Source: Bacteroidota bacterium (lineage in GTDB: Bacteria; Bacteroidota; Bacteroidia; Bacteroidales; Dysgonomonadaceae). From it: 64,000 nucleotides of DNA. The position numbers were made by a program, and so were the translations under genes. Below are positions 23,600 through 31,992 of the stretch, piece after piece. The DNA lies in the NCBI GenBank assembly GCA_023388315.1, contig JAEWGM010000006.1, positions 1 to 64,000 of the forward strand, written 5' to 3'. Numbering within the stretch: the first letter of the stretch is position 1; every line of letters starts with the position of its first letter. The notes below the pieces were generated by a model. That model searched no databases. It was not told the DNA's origin and saw only the letters and a list, made by a program, of their open reading frames with translations.

Positions 23600-24381
23600 G
23601 TGCAAAAACATCGCTTTCCGTTGTTAAAATAGGCGGAAATATCGTCGATAATCCTTCTGCTTTGAACGATTTCATCGTCGATTTTCATCGTTTGGAAGGT
23701 CGAAAGCTATTGGTTCACGGTGGCGGCGTTATGGCATCAAAAATGGCTGAGCAACTGGGAATTGAAACGAAAAAAGTTGACGGTCGCCGCATAACCGATG
23801 AGCAAACGCTGAAAGTAGTTACAATGGTGTACGCCGGATGGATAAATAAAAACATCGTAGCGCAACTGCAAAAAACGGGATGTAACGCCCTCGGACTTTC
23901 GGGTGCCGATGCCAACTGTATTCCGTCCGTTCGTCGAAATCCAAAACCGATTGATTTTGGTTTTGTGGGCGACCCAAATCCCGACGCGATTAACACAACG
24001 TTTATTTCACAACTGGTTGAAACCGGAATTACGCCCGTTTTTTGTGCGATAACGCACGACCAAAACGGTTCTCTATTAAACACAAATGCCGACACTGTCG
24101 CTTATTCGCTGGCAACGGCATTGTCGAAAAACTACGAAACCACCTTGTATTACTGTTTTGAGAAAGAAGGCGTTTTGGAAGATGTAAACAATCCAAAAAG
24201 CCTCATTTCATCGATAAAAAAACAAAAATTTGAAACCCTTAAGCAACAAGGAATTATTGCTGATGGAATGATTCCAAAACTGGAAAATTCGTTTAGAGCC
24301 ATAGAAAACGGTGTAAACGAGGTGGTGATTTTACACGCCAAAAATTTATTAAACAAAAGAGGAACAACCTTACAAAGCTGA
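23596..24381 (+). CDS. argB: N-acylglutamate kinase
   Basis: 261 residues of the amino-acid kinase family. VKIGGNIVD (11-19), LLVHGGGVMASKMA (about 36-49) and NINADTVAY-like NTNADTVAYSLATAL (about 160-174) are the nucleotide- and substrate-binding segments. It phosphorylates the gamma-carboxylate of N-acylglutamate, probably N-succinylglutamate here. The start overlaps the argF' stop by 4 bp and the stop overlaps the argE ATG by one base, implying translational coupling. It lacks the N-terminal helix of Arg-inhibited hexameric kinases, so feedback may act elsewhere, for example at the leader. Confidence 0.93.
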   Translation: MSAKTSLSVVKIGGNIVDNPSALNDFIVDFHRLEGRKLLVHGGGVMASKMAEQLGIETKKVDGRRITDEQTLKVVTMVYAGWINKNIVAQLQKTGCNALGLSGADANCIPSVRRNPKPIDFGFVGDPNPDAINTTFISQLVETGITPVFCAITHDQNGSLLNTNADTVAYSLATALSKNYETTLYYCFEKEGVLEDVNNPKSLISSIKKQKFETLKQQGIIADGMIPKLENSFRAIENGVNEVVILHAKNLLNKRGTTLQS

Positions 24382-25451
24382 TGGAAAAAGAATGTGCTGA
24401 TTTATTGCGAAAGTTGGTGGCTATTCAATCGTTTTCGGGTGAAGAAAAAGATAGAAGCGGTTTTTTGTGCGACTATCTTTCCGAAAAAGGCGTAAAAACA
24501 GAACGAATCGGTTACAACATTATCGCTCGCCAACCTCACCACAACGCGTCAAAACCCACGTTGATGCTCAACTCTCATATCGATACCGTGAAACCCGCGG
24601 CAAGTTACACGTTCGACCCGTTTAATCCGCCGCAATCCGAAACGCACATTTATGGTTTAGGAAGTAACGACGCCGGCGCCAGCGTGGTTTGTTTGTTGCA
24701 CACATTTTTGCATTTCTACGAAAAAGAATTGCCGTTTAATTTAATGTTGGCGCTGTCTTGCGAAGAAGAAAATTCAGGACCCAACGGAATGAAAATGTTG
24801 TGGGAAAAGCTCAAAAGTGCGGTCGATTTCGCGATTATCGGCGAACCAACAGGAATGCGTGCTGCCGTGGCAGAACGTGGATTGCTCGTTATCGATGGCG
24901 AAGCCAAAGGCGTTAGCGGGCACGCCGCAAGAAACGAAGGAGTGAATGCCATTTACATCGCGTTGGAAGATATTTCCACGATGAAATCGGTAAAATTCGA
25001 CAAAGTTTCACCCACAATGGGCGAAGTAAAACTCTCATTTACACAGATAAACGCCGGAACACAACACAACGTTATCCCTGATTTGTGCACCTTTGTTGTT
25101 GACATTCGTCCAACCGACAAGTACACCAATTCCGAAATTCTCGAAATTCTGCAATCGAAAGTGCAAAGCACCCTCACCGCCCGCAATCTCAAGAACAAAA
25201 GTTCGGCTACGCCGTCCAATCACGTATTGCTTAAGGCGGCGGAACAACTCGTTATTGAAACATACGTTTCACCCACCACATCCGACTGGATGCGCGTTTC
25301 GTGTCCGGCAATAAAAATGGGGCCGGGCGAATCGGCACGTTCGCATCAAGCGGATGAGTTTGTGTTGGTTAAGGAATTGGCGCAGGGGATAGAAAAATAC
25401 ATTCAATATTTAAAAAAAATAGACTCATTACTAAAAACTGCTAACTGCTAA
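24381..25451 (+). CDS. argE: M20 family deacylase, probable N-succinylcitrulline/ornithine desuccinylase (ArgE-like)
   Basis: A 356-residue zinc peptidase of family M20. Metal and catalytic residues: His66 and Asp68 (LNSHIDTV), Asp97 (GSNDAGAS), Glu128-Glu129 (SCEEENSG), Glu155 (IGEPTGM) and a C-terminal His (ARSHQADEF). In pathways with ArgF' it removes the acyl group after carbamoylation to yield citrulline; the succinyl prediction follows from Pro90 of ArgF'. The final residues (about SLLKTANC) and the stop codon are encoded by a 7-bp repeat array that runs on to the argH ATG, so the C-terminus looks repeat-derived. Confidence 0.9.
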   Translation: MEKECADLLRKLVAIQSFSGEEKDRSGFLCDYLSEKGVKTERIGYNIIARQPHHNASKPTLMLNSHIDTVKPAASYTFDPFNPPQSETHIYGLGSNDAGASVVCLLHTFLHFYEKELPFNLMLALSCEEENSGPNGMKMLWEKLKSAVDFAIIGEPTGMRAAVAERGLLVIDGEAKGVSGHAARNEGVNAIYIALEDISTMKSVKFDKVSPTMGEVKLSFTQINAGTQHNVIPDLCTFVVDIRPTDKYTNSEILEILQSKVQSTLTARNLKNKSSATPSNHVLLKAAEQLVIETYVSPTTSDWMRVSCPAIKMGPGESARSHQADEFVLVKELAQGIEKYIQYLKKIDSLLKTANC

Positions 25452-25471
25452 CTGTCAACTTATTACTCACT
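25423..25471 (+). repeat. Seven heptamers spanning the argE end and argH start
   Basis: Seven consecutive units each beginning ACT (for example ACTGCTA at 25437-25443 and again 25444-25450) run exactly up to the argH ATG at 25472. The argE stop codon lies within the array. Confidence 0.75.
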
Positions 25472-26767
25472 ATGTCAAAAATCTGGAACAAAGGCTTCGA
25501 CGCCGACAAATTAGTTTCCGACTTCACCATCGGAAACGACCGCGAATTGGATTTACAACTGGCAAAACACGATATAATTGGCTCAATGGCGCACATTAAA
25601 ATGCTGATAGAAATAGGCTTGCTGCAACCCGATGAAGAAAAAACACTCCGCCACGAATTGGAATCGATTCTGCAAGAAGTGGAATCGGGCGATTTCGCGC
25701 TAAACGACGATGTGGAAGACATTCACTCACAAATTGAATGGATGCTTACGCAACGATTGGGCGATGTGGGTAAAAAAATCCATTCCGGACGTTCGCGCAA
25801 CGACCAGGTGTTGGTGGATTTAAAACTCTTTTTCAAAGAGGAAATTCAAAAAATAAAAGCCGATGCGTTGCAGCTTTTTGAATTGTTGCAATCGTTGAGC
25901 GAGCAGCACAAATCGGTGCTCCTGCCGGGCTACACGCACGGACAAATCGCCATGCCATCGTCGTTCGGGTTGTGGTTTGGTGCCTATGCCGAGACATTAA
26001 TCGACGATATGCACTCACTCGTTGCGGCGTGGCGCGTTGCCGACCAAAATCCGCTGGGCTCCGCCGCGGGATACGGCAGCTCATTTCCGCTCAACCGTGA
26101 AACCACCACACGAGAACTTGGTTTCGCCATAATGAATTACAACGTAATTGCCGCTCAAATGGGACGCGGAAAAACCGAGCGCGCCCTTGCCAATGCGGTA
26201 GCATCATTCGCCGCAACGCTCAATAAACTGGCAGCGGATAATTGTATGTATCTATCGGGAAATTACGGCTTTATATCGTACCCCGACAACCTAACTACCG
26301 GCTCTAGCATTATGCCACACAAGAAAAACCCCGATGTGTGGGAGCTTATCCGCGCGCACAGCAACCGCTTACAGAGCCTTCCCAACGAAATCGCCTTGAT
26401 GACCACCAACTTGCCACACGGCTACCACCGCGATTTTCAATTATTGAAAGAAAATCTTTTCCCGGCGCTCCAAACGCTGCACCAACTTTTCGAAATGACG
26501 CATTTTATGCTCTCGCATATTTCGGTTAACGAAAATATTTTGGAAGACGAAAAGTACAAATACCTTTTCACGGTAGAAAAAGTGAACGAACTGGTTTTGC
26601 AAGGTATCCCGTTTCGCGAAGCCTACAAACAAATCGGGCACGAAGTGCAGAGTGGAACATTTACTGCCGAACCACACGTAAATCACACGCACGCAGGAAG
26701 TATCGGGAATTTGTGCACAAAAGAAATCAAAGAAAAAATGGAAAATGTGGCAAAAGAAATTGGGTGA
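25472..26767 (+). CDS. argH: Argininosuccinate lyase
   Basis: 431 residues; cleaves argininosuccinate to arginine and fumarate. Fumarase/aspartase superfamily signature GSSIMPHKKNPD (about 273-284), with DVEDIHSQIEWML, HSGRSRNDQV and YTHGQIAMPS (TxxxHxQ-type) active-site regions. Slightly shorter than the 450-460 residues common elsewhere, but all motifs are present. Last gene of the arginine operon; the following 430 bp are a large inverted-repeat element and the pta promoter. Confidence 0.96.
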   Translation: MSKIWNKGFDADKLVSDFTIGNDRELDLQLAKHDIIGSMAHIKMLIEIGLLQPDEEKTLRHELESILQEVESGDFALNDDVEDIHSQIEWMLTQRLGDVGKKIHSGRSRNDQVLVDLKLFFKEEIQKIKADALQLFELLQSLSEQHKSVLLPGYTHGQIAMPSSFGLWFGAYAETLIDDMHSLVAAWRVADQNPLGSAAGYGSSFPLNRETTTRELGFAIMNYNVIAAQMGRGKTERALANAVASFAATLNKLAADNCMYLSGNYGFISYPDNLTTGSSIMPHKKNPDVWELIRAHSNRLQSLPNEIALMTTNLPHGYHRDFQLLKENLFPALQTLHQLFEMTHFMLSHISVNENILEDEKYKYLFTVEKVNELVLQGIPFREAYKQIGHEVQSGTFTAEPHVNHTHAGSIGNLCTKEIKEKMENVAKEIG

Positions 26768-27130
26768 TTTTTTGAATATCCGTGTCCCATAAACAGCCTA
26801 TCGCCTGAAAGGCGAAATTTTCATAACCGTATGCAAAACGCCGAAAGGCGTGCAGCATACGGAAATAAATAACCGCAATGATTCTGCCTGAAAGGCAGGA
26901 TTTTATAAAGTCCGACCACTTCGGGTCGAGATATAACCCGCTATATACCGTAAAGCCGGCAGATTGCATACGGTTATGAAAATCCGGCTTTTCAAGCCAA
27001 ATATCAAGATGTCTTTTGTGAATAGTTCCGGTGACCGTTTTCGGAATAATTAGACACTCCAAAAATCATTTCCCAAAAACACACCCTCTCTTTTCCTTCC
27101 ATTTTGCTATCTTTTCACCTCATTTTTTCG
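26768..27130. repeat. Hairpin cluster flanked by a perfect 19-bp inverted repeat
   Basis: The sequence TTTTCATAACCGTATGCAA at 26818-26836 occurs as its exact reverse complement at 26964-26982. Between and around are short palindromes: TCGCC-TGAAA-GGCGA (26801-26815), ACGCC-GAAA-GGCGT (26838-26851), CTGCC-TGAAA-GGCAG (26884-26898) and CGACC-ACTTCG-GGTCG (about 26913-26928). No gene is supported. Confidence 0.7.
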
Positions 27131-27138
27131 TACTTTTG
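27131..27138 (+). promoter_or_regulatory. Probable promoter of the pta gene
   Basis: TACTTTTG matches TAnnTTTG, 63 bases before the pta ATG. A TTTG at 27103-27106 is slightly too far away (24 bases) to be an ideal -33. Confidence 0.5.
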
Positions 27139-27200
27139 CAGTCAATAAATAACACATGTCATTTTATCCTACTGGAAAACCAAAAACAACATAAAGCATT

Positions 27201-28211
27201 ATGAATTTAATCGAAAAAATCATCGAACGGGCAAAAGCCGACAAGCAACGCATTGTCCTTCCCGAGGGAACCGAAAAACGTACGTTGCAAGCCGCCGATA
27301 AACTGATTAAAGACGGCATCGCCGACATCACTCTTATCGGATACCCCAAAGAAATTGCTGAACTGGCGCATCAATTGGAACTGAAAAACATCGAAAAAAC
27401 CACGATTATTGACCCTAAAAATCACGACAAGAAACAATCCTATATCGATTTATTGGTGGAATTGCGCAAAAGTAAAGGCATGACACCCGAACAAGCCGGT
27501 AAATTGGTAGAAAATCCGCTTTATTTGGCGTGCCTGATGATTAAAAACGGCGATGCCGACGGTGAAATTGCCGGCGCGCAAAACACCACGGGCGATGTGC
27601 TTCGTCCCGCCCTGCAAATCATTAAAACATCGCCGGGCGTGAGCGTTGTTTCGGGCGCTTTTATTATGTTCACGCAAACACCGCAATACGGCGAGAACGG
27701 CACGCTTATTTTTGCCGATTGCGCCGTTATGCCCAATCCCAACGCTCAAGAACTGGCATCCATTGCCATTGCTTCGGCACAAACGGCGCGCGCGTTGGTG
27801 GGCGTGGAACCACGCGTAGCCATGCTGAGTTTCTCCACAAAAGGCAGCGCGCAACACGAAATGATTGACAAAGTGTCGGAAGCCACCCGCATAGCCAAAG
27901 AAACGGCCCCCGATTTGTTAATCGATGGCGAACTGCAAGCCGATGCCGCGCTGGTGCCCTCCGTGGGCGAAAGCAAAGCGCCCGGAAGCGCTATCGCGGG
28001 AAAAGCCAACGTATTGGTGTTCCCCACGCTCGAAGCGGGAAATATCGGTTATAAACTGGTTCAACGCTTGGGCAACGCCGAAGCAGTTGGCCCCGTACTG
28101 CAAGGAATGGCGGCACCGGTAAACGATTTGTCGCGTGGCTGTTCGGTTGACGATATCTACAAAATGGTAGCCGTTACCGCCAATCAAGCCATTGGCCTGA
28201 AAAAACAGTAG
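27201..28211 (+). CDS. pta: Phosphate acetyltransferase
   Basis: 336 residues, the short Pta form without the N-terminal regulatory domain. IVLPEGTEKRTLQAA near the start, DGEIAGAQNTTGDVLRPALQ, FADCAVMPNPNAQELASIA and GPVLQGMAAPVNDLSRG are conserved. It converts acetyl-CoA and phosphate to acetyl phosphate and CoA; with AckA this forms the fermentative acetate pathway giving ATP. Both genes are here but separated by a dehydrogenase-like gene, with same orientation and short gaps. Confidence 0.95.
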   Translation: MNLIEKIIERAKADKQRIVLPEGTEKRTLQAADKLIKDGIADITLIGYPKEIAELAHQLELKNIEKTTIIDPKNHDKKQSYIDLLVELRKSKGMTPEQAGKLVENPLYLACLMIKNGDADGEIAGAQNTTGDVLRPALQIIKTSPGVSVVSGAFIMFTQTPQYGENGTLIFADCAVMPNPNAQELASIAIASAQTARALVGVEPRVAMLSFSTKGSAQHEMIDKVSEATRIAKETAPDLLIDGELQADAALVPSVGESKAPGSAIAGKANVLVFPTLEAGNIGYKLVQRLGNAEAVGPVLQGMAAPVNDLSRGCSVDDIYKMVAVTANQAIGLKKQ

Positions 28212-28262
28212 TTCAATCATTATTTTAGCGGCGATAAATTAACAGTCGAACTGCAAAACAAC

Positions 28263-28302
28263 GAATAACTACAGAATAACAATTGAATAACCACTGAATT
28301 AC
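28263..28302 (+). repeat. Four GAATAAC-type units at an 11-bp period
   Basis: GAATAAC begins at 28263, 28274 and 28285, and GAATTAC at 28296, each exactly 11 bp apart. The array ends 40 bp before the dehydrogenase-like ATG. Confidence 0.6.
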
Positions 28303-28341
28303 GATTGACTATTTTACAATATACTTACAACCTTTTTACGT

Positions 28342-29322
28342 ATGAGTGAATTAATTATTGAACCCATTGAGAAATATGGTCTCAACATAAGCAAAGAAAG
28401 CCGCCACAAACCGCTGTTCTCGCGAATTGGCGTGGTGGGCGCCGGAAAGGAAGGCCGAACCATTATCAATTTAACAGCTTCGGCAGGGATGGACGTGGTT
28501 TTTATGGACGAATCGCAAGAGCGCATCGATTACGTGCTGGAGGAGTTGAGCAAAACCATGGATCAGAAAATCAGCAATTGGGGATTGACACAAACCGAGA
28601 AAAGAGTCATCATGAACCGCATTACACCCACACTCAGCTACGAAGATTTTAAAGGCTGCGATTTAGTGGTGGAATGCACTCGTTTTTCAGAGTCAGGACG
28701 CAGAAGCACTCCTTTACGGAAAAATATTTTTAAAATTTTGGAAGACACGCTCGATTCCGACGCCATTATCGCCACAAACGGTTCCACCGTTATTGTGAGT
28801 GAGCTGGCAGCCGACTTGGAGCATAAAGACCGCTGCGTAAGCCTCTATTTTCCCGTGTCGCACCCCGATGCCCGAATCCTTGAAATTGTAAAAGGGATGT
28901 ACACATCGGAAGAGGTGTATCACAAAATGGAAATTTTCGCTCAACTCATCAATTATCGTCCGCACCGCATCAACGAGAGCAACGGTAATGTGAGCCTTCG
29001 TATGCTCACCGTAATGCTGAACGAAGCTTGCCAGATGTTGCTTGAAAGAGTGAGCAGTTTTCAAAGCATTGAGGAAACATTCACTATTATTTACGGCCAG
29101 CGTTTCGGCATTTTCAGAATGGCGGATATTGTTGGCATAGAGCGTCTTGTAACGTTAATGGAGGCAATGTTTAACGATTTTGGAGAAACGCAGTACAAGC
29201 CAAGCCCTCTTCTTTGGAAGTTATATCGTTCCAATCAATTGGGCGTTCGCACGGGAAAAGGTTTTTATATTTACGATGAAAATGGGAATATTGTTTCGGA
29301 AAACAAATCGCTTTTCAATTAA
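28342..29322 (+). CDS. 3-hydroxyacyl-CoA dehydrogenase-like protein lacking catalytic His
   Basis: 326 residues. The N-terminal Rossmann domain has VGAGKEG (GxGxxG) with acidic MDES at the end of the second strand, as in NAD-dependent enzymes, followed by DLVVECTRFSES and ATNGSTVIVSELA, which parallel the dehydrogenase family. The C-terminal helical domain ends RTGKGFYIYDENG, also typical. The catalytic block normally reading GLHFFNP is SLYFPVSHP: the catalytic His is Tyr and the substrate Asn is missing, while the Glu of LEIVKG remains. It is therefore either enzymatically altered or a cofactor- or ligand-binding relative. The setting between pta and ackA suggests a link to acyl-CoA or acetate metabolism (inference). 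Confidence 0.8.
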   Translation: MSELIIEPIEKYGLNISKESRHKPLFSRIGVVGAGKEGRTIINLTASAGMDVVFMDESQERIDYVLEELSKTMDQKISNWGLTQTEKRVIMNRITPTLSYEDFKGCDLVVECTRFSESGRRSTPLRKNIFKILEDTLDSDAIIATNGSTVIVSELAADLEHKDRCVSLYFPVSHPDARILEIVKGMYTSEEVYHKMEIFAQLINYRPHRINESNGNVSLRMLTVMLNEACQMLLERVSSFQSIEETFTIIYGQRFGIFRMADIVGIERLVTLMEAMFNDFGETQYKPSPLLWKLYRSNQLGVRTGKGFYIYDENGNIVSENKSLFN

Positions 29323-29345
29323 AAAATTAGAAATTAGAAGCTAAG

Positions 29346-30551
29346 ATGAAGATATTGGTATTAAACTGTGGAAGTTCTTCCATTAAATATAAGCTTTTCG
29401 AAATGGAAAGCAAAGAAGTGGTGGCGCAAGGCGGCATTGAGAAAATTGGAATGAAAGGTTCGTTCCTGAAACTCACACTCCCCGATGGACAAAAAGTGCA
29501 ACTGGAAGGAGAGATTCTGGAGCACCGCGCCGGAATAGAGTATATTTTTGGTGTTTTATTGAGTGAAAAATATGGCTGCCTCAAATCGCTGGATGAAATT
29601 GGCGCGGTGGGCCATCGCGTGGTGCACGGCGGCGAGCGCTTTAACGAAAGTGTGCTCATTACCGATGAAGTAATTGAAATGTTGGAAGAATGCATTGAGT
29701 TGGCACCTTTGCACAATCCGCCAAACTTGAAAGGGATTTACGCCATTCAAGAACTTTTGCCCAATACACCACAAGTGAGCGTTTTCGATACGGCTTTTCA
29801 CCAAACAATGCCCGATTACGCGTATATGTATGGCTTGCCATATTCACTGTACGAAAAATACGGCATTCGCCGTTACGGATTTCATGGCACCAGCCATCGA
29901 TACGTTTCAATGCGGGCGTGTGAGTTTTTGGGTGTTCCTTACGAATCGCAACGCATTATCACGGCACACATCGGTAACGGAGGCTCCATCACAGCCATTA
30001 AAAACGGAAAATCGGTGGACACCAGTATGGGAATGACGCCGGTTGAAGGCTTGATTATGGGAACGCGTTCCGGCGATGTGGATCCGGGCGTTATTTCCTA
30101 TATTATGGAAAAAGAACATATGCGCCCCACGGGAATCTCCACGTTGGTGAATAAGTTTTCGGGCGTGCTGGGCATTTCGGGCGTTTCATCAGATATGCGT
30201 GAAATTGAAGCTGCCATAAAAGCAAATAACCCAAGAGCCATATTGGCATTAGAAACCTACAATTACCGCATAAAAAAATACGTTGGCTCCTACGCGGCCG
30301 CTTTGGGCGGTTTAGATGTTTTGGTATTTACGGGAGGAGTAGGTGAAAACCAAGCAAGTACGCGTAGTGCTGTGTGCAAAAACATGGAGTTTATGGGCAT
30401 TGAACTGGATGAAGAAATAAACGCGTCGGTTCGCGCTAAAGAGGTGGTTATCAGCAAACCTTCATCTAAAGTAAAAGTGGTGATTATCCCCACCGATGAG
30501 GAACTAACCATTGCCAAAGACACGGTAGCAATATTAGAAAACAACCTTTAA
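29346..30551 (+). CDS. ackA: Acetate kinase
   Basis: 401 residues of the ASKHA fold. NCGSSSIKY (7-15), HRVVHGGERF, FDTAFHQTMP, YGFHGTSHRYVS and HIGNGGSITAIKNGKSVDTSMGMTP are the substrate and ATP motifs. It transfers phosphate from acetyl phosphate to ADP. The start follows two to three heptamers (TTAGAAA, TTAGAAG) directly after the upstream stop. A terminator 10-50 bp beyond the stop is shared with the convergent ribosomal operon. Confidence 0.96.
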   Translation: MKILVLNCGSSSIKYKLFEMESKEVVAQGGIEKIGMKGSFLKLTLPDGQKVQLEGEILEHRAGIEYIFGVLLSEKYGCLKSLDEIGAVGHRVVHGGERFNESVLITDEVIEMLEECIELAPLHNPPNLKGIYAIQELLPNTPQVSVFDTAFHQTMPDYAYMYGLPYSLYEKYGIRRYGFHGTSHRYVSMRACEFLGVPYESQRIITAHIGNGGSITAIKNGKSVDTSMGMTPVEGLIMGTRSGDVDPGVISYIMEKEHMRPTGISTLVNKFSGVLGISGVSSDMREIEAAIKANNPRAILALETYNYRIKKYVGSYAAALGGLDVLVFTGGVGENQASTRSAVCKNMEFMGIELDEEINASVRAKEVVISKPSSKVKVVIIPTDEELTIAKDTVAILENNL

Positions 30552-30566
30552 TATTACCGGTTGATA

Positions 30567-30606
30567 AAAAAATCCCCGAAGCTTTCTGCTCTCGGGGATT
30601 TTTTAT
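30567..30606. terminator. Bidirectional terminator between ackA and rplI
   Basis: AATCCCCGA pairs with TCGGGGATT around a loop of about 14 bases. It is flanked by TTTTTT on the plus strand and by A-run (T-run on the minus strand) on the other side, so it can serve both convergent operons. Confidence 0.85.
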
Positions 30607-30627
30607 GATGTATCGTATCGAGGAAAA

Positions 30628-31071
30628 TTATTCTGCTACCACTTCAAAAGGAATTTCAACAGAAACTTCTTTGTGCAATTTGGCAATCGCTGTATAATTT
30701 CCAACTTCTTTTACTTGATCTTTAATAAAGATGGTTTTTCTGTCCACATCAAAGCCTTTTTCTTTCAACGCGTCAGCAATTTGAATATTGGTAACCGAGC
30801 CAAAAATGGTGCCGGTAGAACTGGTTTTTGCACCAATGGTAAGTGCAACACCTTCCATTTTATCGGCCAATTCTTGGGCTTCATTTTTTATTTGCTCCAA
30901 TTTATGAGCGCGTTGCTTCAAGTTTTCGTTCAACACTTTTTTTGCCGATTCACTGGCAATGATCGCTTTTCCCGTAGGGATAAGGTAATTGCGCGCGTAT
31001 CCTTTTTTCACGTTCACCACATCATCTTTGTAGCCTAACGTTGCGATATCTTCTTTTAAAATTACTTCCAT
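30628..31071 (-). CDS. rplI: 50S ribosomal protein L9
   Basis: 147 residues. The N-terminal L9 signature is EVILKEDIATLGYKDDVVNVKKGYARNYLIPTGKA (residues 2-36; GYARNYLIP is diagnostic), followed by a long helix and a C-terminal domain. It binds 23S rRNA near the L1 stalk base. Last gene of the rpsF-rpsR-rplI operon. Length and sequence are normal. Confidence 0.97.
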   Translation of the reverse strand: MEVILKEDIATLGYKDDVVNVKKGYARNYLIPTGKAIIASESAKKVLNENLKQRAHKLEQIKNEAQELADKMEGVALTIGAKTSSTGTIFGSVTNIQIADALKEKGFDVDRKTIFIKDQVKEVGNYTAIAKLHKEVSVEIPFEVVAE

Positions 31072-31088
31072 TTGTTATTCCTCCTTTT

Positions 31089-31355
31089 TTATTTCATTAA
31101 ATCGGTTACGTATGGAAGCAAAGCTATATGACGGGCTCTTTTAACTGCTTGCGCAATACGGCGTTGAAACTTAAGCGATGTTCCTGTAATTCTGCGGGGA
31201 AGGATTTTTCCTTGTTCGTTGAGGAATTTTTTCAGGAATTCGGGATCTTTATAATCGATATATTTAATACCGTTCTTTTTAAAACGGCAATATTTTTTCT
31301 TTTTCACATCCACCGATAGCGGTGTTAAATATCTGATTTCTGATTGTTTTGCCAT
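31089..31355 (-). CDS. rpsR: 30S ribosomal protein S18
   Basis: 88 residues. The conserved core is YIDYKDPEFLKKFLNEQGKILPRRITGTSLKFQRRIAQAVKRARHIALLPYV. S18 forms a heterodimer with S6 on the small-subunit platform. It starts 4 bp after rpsF stops and 17 bp before rplI. Confidence 0.97.
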   Translation of the reverse strand: MAKQSEIRYLTPLSVDVKKKKYCRFKKNGIKYIDYKDPEFLKKFLNEQGKILPRRITGTSLKFQRRIAQAVKRARHIALLPYVTDLMK

Positions 31356-31359
31356 TTTT

Positions 31360-31773
31360 TTAGTCCTCCTTTACTTCTGATTCAACTTCAGCCTTTTCAG
31401 CTTTTACTTCTTTGGCGGGTTCTTCAGCGTTGGCTGTTTGTTTTTTTCCGCTTTTGTTTCTTCGTTTTTCGGCATATTCAAGCGCGAATTTGTCTTGTTT
31501 CACCGTGAGGAAACGAATCACGCGCTCATCGCGACGGAAGTTAAGTTCCAATCTTTCAATTACCGAAGCGTCAGCTGTATATTCCAACAACGTGTAGAAT
31601 CCGGTAGTTTTTTTGTCAATCGGGTATGCCAGTTTGCGCAAACCCCAGTTTTCTTCGTTTACAATTTCGGCTCCTTGCTCTGTGAGGAGGTTTTTGAATT
31701 TTCCAACCGCTTCCTTCATCTGTGCATCAGACAAAACGGGAGTCAAAATGAAAACGGTTTCGTAATTGTTCAT
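31360..31773 (-). CDS. rpsF: 30S ribosomal protein S6
   Basis: 137 residues from ATG complementary to 31771-31773; the frame is open 22 codons further but MNNYETVFILTPVLSDAQM is the standard S6 start, and the promoter at 31829-31859 would place only part of the extension in the transcript. The S6 ferredoxin-like domain occupies about 1-98. A C-terminal Lys/Glu/Ala-rich tail (about 100-137) is typical of Bacteroidetes and possibly disordered. First gene of the operon. Confidence 0.96.
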   Translation of the reverse strand: MNNYETVFILTPVLSDAQMKEAVGKFKNLLTEQGAEIVNEENWGLRKLAYPIDKKTTGFYTLLEYTADASVIERLELNFRRDERVIRFLTVKQDKFALEYAEKRRNKSGKKQTANAEEPAKEVKAEKAEVESEVKED

Positions 31774-31828
31774 ACTGAATAAATTAATTATTAATGATTT
31801 AAATCGAAAAATATATTTTTTCGGACGG

Positions 31829-31859
31829 CAAAGATACAATAAATTCTCTAATTTTCAAA
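31829..31859 (-). promoter_or_regulatory. Promoter of rpsF-rpsR-rplI
   Basis: On the minus strand TTTG (31856-31859), 19 bases, then TATCTTTG (31829-31836): a perfect match to the Bacteroidetes consensus, as expected for a strongly expressed ribosomal operon. Confidence 0.85.
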
Positions 31860-31932
31860 TGCATAAGCATATTAAATATTTATTCGTTATTGTTTTTTTC
31901 TTTGAAACCTCGTCGGTCAACTTTTTTAAGGG

Positions 31933-31940
31933 TACATTTG
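31933..31940 (+). promoter_or_regulatory. Probable promoter of zwf-pgl
   Basis: TACATTTG (TAnnTTTG) 53 bases before the zwf ATG. The -33 element is not clear. Confidence 0.5.
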
Positions 31941-31992
31941 TTTAGTTTTTAATAGAGCCGTTTCAGGCACTAAAATTTCTAAAAACATTCAG

